A stretch of 64,000 nt of DNA, taken from assembly GCF_001649575.2 (NCBI RefSeq), contig NC_051441.1, forward strand, positions 16,771,428-16,835,427, read 5' to 3'. Both the position numbers and the translations under genes were made by a program. Position 1 is the stretch's first letter. Every line of letters begins with the position of its first letter. Of the stretch, positions 49,201-61,200 are shown piece after piece. This stretch comes from Kryptolebias marmoratus (lineage: Eukaryota; Chordata; Actinopteri; Cyprinodontiformes; Rivulidae). The notes under the pieces are model-generated. The model was not told where the DNA came from. It was given only the letters and a program-made list of their open reading frames with translations, and ran no database searches.

Positions 49201-52200
49201 ATTAGCGGTGATTTAAAATGATGTATGGTCTGAGCAGCGCTGACTTTCAGAGGCAGGATGTTCCACAGTTCGGGGGCCACCATCAAAAAAGGATTTGAGC
49301 CTGGATCTAGATCTGATTTGTGGATCTCAGAACTCTGTTTGTAGTGTAAAGGTGCAGAAGTTCAGACCTGTAAAGATGGTTCCATAGCATGAAGACTTCA
49401 AAACATGCAGTCAATATTTAAACTGCTGGAAGGCCAGTGCAGGTGAGATTTGATCATGCTGTTAGAGGGCGAGGGGCTGCGTTTTAGAGATTGTAAGACT
49501 AACAGAGAACTTCAGTAAGTAAATGAGATCTGATAAAGACCTGAATGGTTCTGTAACACAATGTAGGCCTTAGCTTTAATAAAGAGCCTTAGTTGTCTTA
49601 AGAACTGAGCTAATCTGTTTCCCAAATTTTAAAGCATGGCTAAAAGTTAGACTCAAGTAACCCAAATATTTTAACAGGCCAACAACACTCACTGTCATAT
49701 TTGTTTAGTAGATTAGCGTGTTCAAATCTAAGTTTTCATATTGGCTTGTTTCGCTTAGAGTTTATCTCTATCCATTCTTGTATATCTCAAAATGCAATTT
49801 AGCAACATCAGTTTGACTATTAGCAGGGAAATATTTCTGAAGGTCAGCAAAACAGTGAAAGGCCTCGTTCTGATTTTGAAAATAAGCTCCAAGGGAGGAG
49901 AATGGAGCCTAAAATGGAGCCTTGAACCCCACAGTTAAAAGGTGTCACAGGTGAAGAATACTTCCCGAAATGAACAGAAAGCTCTTCCTGATAAATATGA
50001 GTGAAACCATTTAACAGCTGTGCCTTTAATGCCTGTGATAAAAGAATGCTGTGATCAACTATTATAAAAGTTGTGTTTTCAATGGTTCAGATGTGGATGT
50101 GAGTTTAAAAGATTAACTTTAATGCCTTCACTGTTCGTGTTTGTATAATCCAGGCTGCTCCCAGACCAGACTGTGTTCTCCAGCGTGGTGGTGGTGTTGC
50201 AGTCGGTGCAGGAGCAGGGCGACCCGATGCTGCCTCTGTGTGTCCTCCGCTCGGCCCTGTACCTGCTGGCGGTGACCCAGGACAAGAGCCCCGGTCTACA
50301 CAGGGTAACACCGAGCAACAAACAAAACACGCCGTAACACACAAACTACAAGCTACAGCATCTTTATTAAAGTACTTAGCTTTGTTTTAGTCTTTGTAGG
50401 AAAAGCTCTACAAGATTATTTATTGCTTTTGCCTAAAACATAAAACAGTTTTCACAAATTTACAGAACTTCCTGAGGTCCTAAAAGATCCCTACAGTACA
50501 TCAAGCTTCAGTCTAAATACATCAAAGTTATATTACCAAAGCTTTGTTATGAAGCCTGTTTGTTCAACTGTTGTCTTTGCAGCTGATTTTAAGGGACTTC
50601 ATTTCCACGAAGAGTCTTTAAAGCTGGTTGTAAAGAAACAAACCTTTAATTAACAACCAACAGCCTGACTTTTCTCAGTAGTGCACATCAAACAAAGGAA
50701 AGACTAACAAGCTGTTAGAGAAACAGATTCGTCTTTTCTACATGTATTTCTTTTGTCTTGTGCTCAGCTGTGGATTGTTGATAATGATCCTTCTGTTGGC
50801 GTTAGCCCAAATCATACGTTCATCTGGTTTAAGTGATCGCAGAGCCAAACACTGGCTAGGATAACAGCCAGATGGGCAGGTTGAAAACTGGTTTTTGTAA
50901 TGTTTTCATCCCATTTCAGCTCCAAAAATCCTGACCTGAACTATGAGTCTATTTTCTTTTAGGTTTGAAGACTAACATTCAGAACAGATAATAACCCTTC
51001 ATGTTTAGTTTCGTTAATGGTACATTCAATAACACATAGATGGGAAAATAAATAAAGAGCAGCAGTAATAATAGTAAACACAATAATCATTTTGGATGTA
51101 TAAGGCTAGACAGAAAAACAACAATACTCATTTCTTTGTAACGATCAGTTAGGAAGACAGACTTCTCATGGGAATTTGTAGTTAATAAAAGCAAAATGTA
51201 TTTGCAAAAAATAAATAAATAAAATGGACCCACCATTTTTTAAAGTACGGGAAATTTAGTCTGATTTAAAGTTAAAATCAATACAAAATAAAATTGAGGT
51301 GGTTGATTTCTTTCCCCCTTTTACCTGAAGAAGTAATTTACTTGGCTCCTGCAAAATTTCAACTTTCGGTTTTCAACATAGGGGGCTTAAAACAAAACAA
51401 CATATGAAATGTGAATTTTCAGATAAAACGCTACATTTAAATTAACCTCAAACTCATTTAAATACATTTCGTTTCAGAATTGTAGCTTAATTTAAGCAAT
51501 CTTTCATGTTGACAATGTTTTTCCTCCCCATCTCGGTGAAATCGTCTGCCTCAGTTTTAATTAAGCCGCTTTTATTTTACTTTCCTTCAGTGACTCAGCC
51601 CTAATTATATAACTTTAATATCAAACCCATTGTGCTCTTTGAGAAATGCTCAAAAGCCACCAATGTGGTTTTAATGTTTTAAGATTTTTTTTTTCCCAGA
51701 TGAAAGTGCCTGATGGTTTTTCTGTTCATGGAGAAGAAGAAAAAAGCAGCGAGATCAGGAGCTAAAGTACTGTGTGATTTAATACAAAAACTCTTAAAGT
51801 GAAAGGCGTGAAATACTCCGAATCACAGCTCAACAGCTGTTATCCATCTTCAAACATAAAAGCTGTGTAGTTCTTTAGATTACACCAGAGCAAGGAATAT
51901 TAATCTTGTTTAATCCCTTTCTTTTTCTAAAGCTAAGCATAACAAAGGACATTATCGCAATATGTGCTTCTTTATCTCAAAAACAGCTGCTCTGAAAGTG
52001 CTTAATAGTCCAAACTTTCTGCTAAATTCTCCGTCAGTGACAGTGGATGAAAGAAAACCTCTTGCTGTCTGAGTCTCACATCTAAACTGTGCTGCAAACT
52101 TTTTTATCTGGGGTTTTACACATCCCAATGAAAGCACTTTATCTTCATCGGTCTTCCTTTACTGTCATTTCCTTAAGGCTCCTCTGAGTTATATCAGCAA

Positions 52201-55200
52201 AGCGCTCTCCTCCTGCCAGAGTTTTTCTTCCCTCTACACTCACCACCCTGCACTCCTCCACTTCATCTGTCGATATCAGGAACTAGCAGAAAGATTTGGG
52301 CCACTGGTCCTGGAGCTTTGGTTGACCGAGAAATCCCATAAGAACATCGAGCAGACTGTGGTGAGAGAACGTTTTTCTAATCTGTATCTCAAATATTTCT
52401 CAAAGGTCCTCCCATTTTTTCACAACAGCAGGTTTCACCTAATGGTGGCAGCCATGGGTGCTGCCGGCAAAGAGTTGGAGACTTTTTTGTATTTAATTCC
52501 TTTCAGAAATTGTAATCCAAACTCATGAGAAAGTTGTTTGGGTTTTCATTTCTCGTTGCAGGCAGATACGCAGGAGAACAATGAAAAGGGAGAAAGTGAA
52601 ACAGGTGAGAGGCAGGATCAGGAACCAGACACAGAAACCTCGGAGCTTCTGACTCTTATTGAGAAGTACCCAGACGTCATCCTGACCCTCATGGTGAGGC
52701 CTTAAAATAATAGTTCAGATCATTTGAAGTGAGGTTGTGACCTAATATCTTACCTTATCTGTGTTAAATAGCTCTTTGAACAACCACATTTTGGAGAAAC
52801 AGAGTTTAGTTCCAACTGGATCAACGAGTTAATGGCTAGTCGGAGCAGGGCCGGAGCTTTCTTTAAACAACATCAGGCTCAAAACTTGGATAGCTGTTCA
52901 TGCAAATGCTGTTTTACAAATCTTTACTCTGCTGCCAGTTTTACATTACTCGTTTTGTTTTCTTGCACTGAATTCTGTTGTTATTTGCGAGAACAAGCAA
53001 CAGCAGCTAGCTGTAGCACCCCCATCGCAGACCGAGGCACGTCTCGCAGTGATGTCATTTTATTTCTGTCAGAATAATTGTGTAATGTGAATTTGCCGGC
53101 AGTGTAAAGTTTAATAAATAGTGTTAGCACAAACCGCTGCAACATTTTTGAGATGAAACTTGTTTTAAGACAGCAGCACCTTGCTCTCTTGGACTAGCCA
53201 TTTACTTGTTAATCCCATCAGAATGAGCCTCTGTTTCTTTAAACTGAGGTTGTTCACTTGGCTATCTACAAGTAAGATATTATTCATAACCTTTCCACAG
53301 AACCCCACCTCAAAAGATCTGATCTATCCCCTTTAAAATAAGACTTTAGATTTCAAAACTTAGCCATATTTAATTGAAAGTTTATTTAAATGTCAGCTGA
53401 TATTCTGCATTAGTCAAGATGATGTTTGTACCAAGGCCGTCTACTCTTTCTGGCTACAGGACATGATCACCACCAGAGAGGCTCCCCTCGCAGAGCGAGT
53501 TCTGGGTGTAGTCAAAGCTCTTTTGCACGGAAACGGAGAATATTCGACCGATTTGTGTGCAAACCTCAGAGCATCCCTGCTCCAGGCGCTACAGAGGATC
53601 AGCGTGGAGAGCGTGGCTAATGGACTCGGACATGATCGCGCTGCGCCAGGTACGCTACAGAATCAGCATCCTAACTTTGGAGCTTTATGTTAGATGAAGA
53701 AGTAAAAAGATGACTGCCCGTCCCTAAAAGAAAATAAATATATAGTGACTTGAGTGTATTGAGGAAAATGAGGCAAGAAAAATTAAACAACAAACACACT
53801 GAAGACTAATTGGTTTCTTAAAATGTAATCAATTAAATATACTTGTCAAGGTAAATGTACTTTTTCTTTGCTGTTAAGTAGTAAAACTAGCAGAGCCTTT
53901 TATTTTAGGGTAATCCGCAAAATGTACAGAGCAACATGATGTGTGATCCAAAATTTCAACATTTTTTTACGCTGCTGTACTTTAAGCTACTTTCTCACCT
54001 TTGTTGGAGCTGATCTGAGTTGGGTAGTATAAACTTTTAAAGCACACATAAAACATCAGTTTATCTTTACATAAACTAGAGTTTATTTGTGTGTATTCAT
54101 CAGATATAATGCAGGAGACTGGTTTTCTGCACAGCCAGTTATGTAAAGCTTCTAAAACTTTTTGATGAAGCTGTACCTCCCTTGCTAAATATACACTCAG
54201 GTTTAATCATTTGGTTTCTGCTGTGACGTGTAATACAGCAGATAAAATGTTGTTTTCACAGCAAAGGTTTTACTTTGTTGAATCCCAACTTTTAACAAAC
54301 TCAAGTTTTAGACGTCTCTGCCCTTACAGTAACAAAAACTCTGTTTTTTTTTTTAATTAAAAAAAGCCATTTGCAGGTGAATGTTTCTTCACAGAATTAT
54401 GTTTTAGTTTATAAATCACACTTTCCAAAGCGTCTTCTCATTATAGTGGGGCGATGACTAAAAAACATTCATTATTCAGATGTTTTAATGTCTTGGTTAC
54501 CAGTTTTTATTAAACGAAATAACTTGGACACTAATGACAGACTTTAGAAGTTACCCGAGTCTTCACATATTTCACATTGCAGATCATAAGAGCATAATTT
54601 ACAGGAAATGTGGCACAAGTTTAATTTGTGATTAAATAAATCAATGTGTCGTTAATCGCATCTGATACTAAAAGGGGGTTTCAGGTACTTTAGCAGGAGT
54701 CCTTACGCCGTATCTGTGTTTGGGGTCAAAATCTTGGTGATAAGATTTTGTCAAAAACTAAAACAAAGCTTCGAGATGGTTACAGATCACTGGGAGAGCT
54801 CATGGAGGACGGTGGATTAGAAAATGAATGACTTTAGGACGACAGAAGTTGTTTTTCCAAACTCTAATCTGCATTTTCTCAGCAATTCAGCGTGTTTGAT
54901 GATGATTAGATGAACAATTGGCGAGGGAAGTGGAGGACTCACAAACACAACTTTAAAGAGGCAGCAGCCCATTTCTGTGAAGTAATATATATTAATTAAT
55001 AGGTTGGTTTGGCACAATGTGTTTCCACGTGGCTTAATGAAAAGCACTTAGTTTAATTATTTTAAAATCTGCACGGAAAGTCTTAAAACCATATCTGCGC
55101 TGATTTATGTCTGCTGGGTCGTTTTCCCGGGCAGCACTTTTGTTCTGAATTAAACGGAGGCTGGTCGTGGTCCCAATAAACAGCTTTTACTGTTTGAAAG

Positions 55201-58200
55201 CTGTTTGAAATGAGATTGGATTGGATTTTCTCTTCTCTCACTCATTACCGCTCTCCATCTCCTAAATGACACTTAAAAAAATATTTCAAAACAACGCTAT
55301 TGACTTACAAATCACTAACATGGATAACTTTTCATTACGAACACATCGGTAAAGGTTACACAAGTATGGCTGCTCGGCTGCCTTCAACGTAAAATATGGA
55401 TATTTAATAGCTGATTATGGTTCGTTCATTTGCAGTAAATGTGACATACGAGGTTATTTCCAATAACTGTTCTGCCAGGCAAGCACAGTTTTTAATAAAT
55501 GTTTTCACAAAAGCCATTTTCCTAGATGAACTCCAGAGAATATGCAGAGAATTAGATCTGAGCTTTGTTTGCAGTTTGCCCGATCACACGTGCACCAAAA
55601 AGCAGAGGATTATCTGTGTTCGACACACTCTCTGTTTTGGCAATACTTCTGTGCACATATAATGATGCTAAATGTGTGCTATATAAATAAGAGCTTCTTT
55701 GAAAAGAGCACATCAAGGGTTGTGGATGGGGCTTCCTTTTTAGGTGTCATTTTTACTGTTTTTGTGTTAAAATAAAAACTAGATGAACAGAAATTTGAAG
55801 CGTTGATGAATGAGTGGAAAGCGTAAACCACGTAAGGCTATCTCACCGGGCCGCGACGGCTGGTGACAAACTGGAAGCAGCGTTTGTGGGGGGAGTTTTC
55901 TGAAATTCCTGAAATGTCTGTGAGAGTTCCCAATTTCCTCACGGGTTACAGGGCCTTTCTCTGGCGCCACAGGAACTTTGAACGTTAAAATAGTCACAGA
56001 GTCGTTGCAGGTGTCTGGAAACCATTTCAGACTCTTCCAGTTTAGTTTCCGCCAGTCAGAAAAGTGCGAGTAACGTAAAGGTGGTGTCTCGTCGGGCTGC
56101 GAGTAGTCGGTGAACAGCATTATTAAACAGGGTCTCCAAAACGTCTTGAAACCTCCACCGGGGTTCTCAATTACCTGCAATGAGTCGCAGAGGCTCGCAG
56201 TCCTGTTGCTTGAGTTTTGAATATGTTGGAAAAAAAAGTTGTGCGTCCGGTTTTACTCAGAATAATCACAAAGTTGTCATGGGCGCCTCCAACCCATCTC
56301 AAGCGCACGAGAACTGTATGCAAGCACACAAAAATAGGTTGAAATTTTCAAAAACTATGTGTGCAAACCCCAGCTTCTTGACTTGTTGATTGCAAACGCT
56401 CAGAATTCAGCGAGGCTGCCACGGAAAATTTGCACACTTTATTGCAATTTTGAGTCACCAGCTTGTGGGTGAGACCACCTTAAGACAACTGTGGGAGGGT
56501 TTGGTGACCTATTAAACCAAACTGTGACTGACTCGAATGGAAAAAGAAGAAAATGCGATTCAAATTGGGACGTGATTGAGACACAATCAAGACACTTTGT
56601 GTTTAAACTGTGACAAAATACTGCACGTCAGTCACAGGAGTATCGCACAGATGTTGCAGGGTTTGCAGGGTTGCAGTCCCATACTCAGACGTGTTGTAAG
56701 TACCAGTTCAGTAAGATTCAAAGTAAAAATTTGCATATTTTCCTGCAGTTTTGTCTCCAACTTGTCGCTAACAGTTGCAATCCAGAAAGATCCAGGCTTC
56801 ACCTGCTCTGTTTCGTACGACTTCACACTGAGATGTTCTGGATTTAATGCTGTGGACCTGGTTGTGTAAAACTCTGTTAAAGTTGTAACAATGTGAGATA
56901 ATCGTTTGTACAAGCAGGACTACTGCAGTGATTTAATCTCTCAGATTTTAGTGTTTGAAAGAGAAACTTCATTATTTTTTTCACTATGTTAAAAGCTAAG
57001 TTGTAATCTGGTTCAGAGGCAGAAAACACGAACAGACACTACCAGTGTGGGGTAATGTGCAGATTATTTTAGATCATTTATTGTGAGATTCTCTGTTTCA
57101 GGTATCCACGTTCTGTTAGATTATCAGACTTTCCACAGACCTCCTGAAAAAAAAAAAAACCTTTTCTATGAATCATTAATTTATTGCTTCATCGTTTTTT
57201 AGGCGAAGCGGTACTGCATGATGATCCTTGAAAGCAAATGAGTGTAGGAGTGGCGCTAATTATCATTAATGCTCACCTCCTTGACATTTCCAGCAAGCTG
57301 TAAAATCTTTCATAGGAGCTGAAATCTTGTTATGATGTGATTGTTAAAAATGACGACGATGAGAAGCCATTACTAAAATATTTAACTTAAATTAATTGTG
57401 AGTAAAAAAAAGTGAAACTACCCCTTTTATTTTCATTTACAGACTTTCTTCAAACGTCTGGTAAATAGGGATGTGAAGAATCACCATTTTGTACCAATTC
57501 AGACAGAAAGTATGATTAGACCAGTAAAACAGCTCCATACCGATAGTTTTACTCTTAAATCTAGATAAATTAGTTTACTAAGTCTTAATACAGATAAAAT
57601 CAGATCCATTTCATTAATAAATAGATAAAATAGTAAAAAATTGCATCTTCTGTAATCTTCTGTACTATTTTCTAAAAGGATAAAACGTGAATTTCTAAAA
57701 ATAAGTTGGTTTTTCACGATAATTACATTTAGGAGATGGACAGAATCACCATGATGTTACCTTTTGGCTCGTCTAGTAAAAAGTCAGAAAAGGTTAAACT
57801 AATCAAGCTTTGACATTTTAGTCATCGGGGTTTTGGTTTTTGAGTCACTGACTGAGAACATACAAACACATGCACACTCATACATCTTTCTAGGGTCTTG
57901 AACGTGAACAGCCATGCCTTAGGTAATAAAATGAGTTTTTTTTTATATGTACACTTTGTTGTTTTTTTGTTGTATTTTACGTCAGCCAGACCATGAAGTC
58001 CAACCACTGTAAAAACGAGCACTTAGAAGTCAAAACGACTCAAAAACTGACAACAAAATTTAAACATTTGAGTCGGGAAAACGTTGAAGTTTTAACATAA
58101 AGAATGTTTAGAAACCTGGTAATTTTTAAATCTTTTATTACATGTCTAGCATGCTGTTATGTGCTTTTAGTCTGCCAGATGGCGTTTTCATGTGTGTGCT

Positions 58201-61200
58201 TGACCAAAGTAATGAGAGCAGCTGAAGGCCACAACACCAGGAGCTGTTAGCCTCTGCCTCCTCTCTGCTCATTTCATGTCCCGGGAGGATTACAGTCTGT
58301 TATCTTTGCACGTTTTCCAGTACAACTCACTGTAATTTGCATTAATACATACTGTATATTAGCTCCCAAGTGGCAGAATCTCCAGAGGAGAGGTTTTAAT
58401 GATATGCAGCAGCAGTAAAAGATGACTGCTCTTCCTGATCTTCATCAAGTTTTTCTTGTAAAATAGTACCCTTCATCTTCTTTTACCCCACGCCCCTCTC
58501 TCCTCAGGCTGGCTCTCTTCTTCCTCCCCGGATTCCGAGCCGAAATAATGAAAATGTGCATTAAAACGCGGTACAATTTATTCTTCCTCTTCTTACCTTT
58601 ACCTAATTATGCTGCGCAGTAGCTATTTCTTGGCGGCAGACCAGAACGTCATTAAGTCCAAAAGTGATCGTGAGATACCCCTCCCTGTTTAAGGAATTTT
58701 TTTTTTCCAAACTGAACTGTGTTTGTTTGAATTATGTCCATTGTTTTGGGTTGCATAAATGCACTGGGAGTATCCTGTTTTGGATTAAGTAATGAGTTTA
58801 TGCTAATTCGTAACGACTGCAGGCAGTCGTTTAGCTGCACAACTCTCTCGTCTTTTTTCTCACATATACGGTTTTCACCTTCTTTTTTTCCCCTTTTCTT
58901 TTTTATTTCTTTGTGAAGTAGTTAACTCGCTCCCTGTGGTGCTGAAGCTGCTGTGTGTGACCCAGACCAGTGACCCGCCTTCGCCCTCCATTTTCACTAA
59001 TATGGAAGGAGTGCACTTCAAGCTGCTCTACCATGGTGAGGCCTGAACCCGCCGTCGACGACTCCCTTCCCCACATCTATTTAGCATATCTGCGTAGTCC
59101 AACCGACCGCACAGGCGAGAGACAGATTTAATGAGAGTAGAGGCATTTTCTGTTTCAGACACATGCACACAGAGATGCCATCACAAAACAAATACACAAC
59201 TGAACATGTCTGAAGTGACTTGTCCTCCCATTCAGCACCTGTTCTGTCGAGCTGCTCGTTTCTCTTCCACATTCACATCTATTTAGTCATTAGTGGAGGT
59301 GTTGCTCGTTTTCCTTTAATATTACAAACGCAGTAAGAGTGATTTCTGCTGATGTGCAGACAAAAAAAAAAAGAGCTGTTCTGTTGCAAACCAAACCTAT
59401 TCCTATAATGACAAGGGGCCAATTAACTTTGCTTTTCACCTCCACGTCAGCTACAGGCACACACAGAAATGATTTTTTTGTGTACCTATCTGTGTGTTAG
59501 TGAGCAGCATCGTTGGGATGCTGAAGCCCACCAACACAGAGAGCCTCCTGCCTGCCCTCAACTATCTGCAGTGCTGCCTGAGTCTGTCACCGGCACACAG
59601 CGCAGACAGAGGTTAGACGTACTTTATGCTTCCTCTGCGTCTCTTCTTTTTACTAACATGTGTATTTGTTTCTCCCTTTCTCAACACGTTCCACACCTTC
59701 TGCCTCCTCTCCCGCCGTCTCATATGTCTGCTCTTGATCAATGTAGCGATCAGGCACAGAGAAAACTGTAATCATAAAAGGTTGTTTTGGCTTTTTCCTG
59801 ATTTTTTTTTTTTTGATCGCAAATGCTCGTTTCCTGTTTCGCTGTCAAGCCTTGGAGCAGCTCCTACGTTGGAATGGCGACCTAGCGGGATTTTGTTGTC
59901 ACCTGCAACACTTCGTTAATCACACACAGTTCGACACATTTGCTCGCTTAGAGACAAAGTTCAGGCGTTTCTGATGCTCTGCAGCAAACACGCAGACGCA
60001 CACGGGGTTCGAAACTGTGAAAATTTACCAACCTAAGCTGCAAATGAAGTGTCATCATGTTTTATTTGACAAGAAATAAATACTTGATATTATCAAAAAA
60101 TATCTTAATAATAGAGACGTGCAGTTTGATGTTGAAATAATTAAAAACCTACAAAAACTGGACTGGTAGAAAAAAAACGAGTTTGTTAAAAAGTCACCGC
60201 TAAACCTTTTATTAGATAGAAATCTCTAAAAACACAATCACTTTTAAATCTGACGAGCCAAATCCAAACCAGCTTTAATGAGCTAAACTACTGAAATGAG
60301 CTAAAATGTAAAAAAAAAAAGAACAAATTATTTTAAGGAGTCACTTAATGTCATTTCTGACAAAAACTGAACTCAAGACGGATTAGGCCGGGTCTTGCTG
60401 AAGACATTTATGAGATTGGTTTTATTACAAGCTAAATAAATTCCCTGCTCGCGAGTCCATGAAGAAAACCTCAGCAGAGGTCAGCAATGAGCTGGTTTGT
60501 GGTTAATAAGGTGGTGCTGGTATCCAGAGAGCAGGGATTCTGTTGGGACGTGAAGCTTATTATGCTTATAGTAATACTTGAGTGCTCCTGCTGCCGCCTG
60601 CCTGTGTTCCTGCTCTGCTTCTTCATCACTTGTGAGCTATTTCAGCCTCAGGCCAGACACTGTTTGAGCTTATGGTGGGGTGCACAGAAATAGAAACACA
60701 TTCCTCTTGAACAAAGCAAAAAAGGAAAGTATTTCAACTTTTAAGACGTGTGATATACTCCAACTGGCAAAAATAGAGGCACAAGCTCTCACATTTTGTT
60801 GGATCACCTTTAGTTTTGATTACAGCATTAGGCATAGTTTTTCATAGGCCTCTGCATCAAATTTATCTGTTTCTGTTTTGAGTTTCAAGGTCTCGTATTG
60901 ATGATGGGAGGGTCGGAAAACTGCCTAAACAAGTTCTGATCCCTGCGGTGGTCAATCCTTGTGTGAAAACAAGTTTTCGTTCTTCCTGAACCAAATCTAA
61001 TACTGAAGTTTTGCTGAGGTGCGTAATTCCAACAGAAAAACTAAAATAAAATATTTGAAACTATGTTGAACTGCCGTAATCCAAGCTGAACTTAAAGCTT
61101 CCTCCTGACCCACTTGGACTTGAAATGCCTCCTGGGTTGTGTGCCCCCCATTAAGGAGGATGTCAGCAAACGCCATCATTAGGTTTGCATCGGGCAGGCG

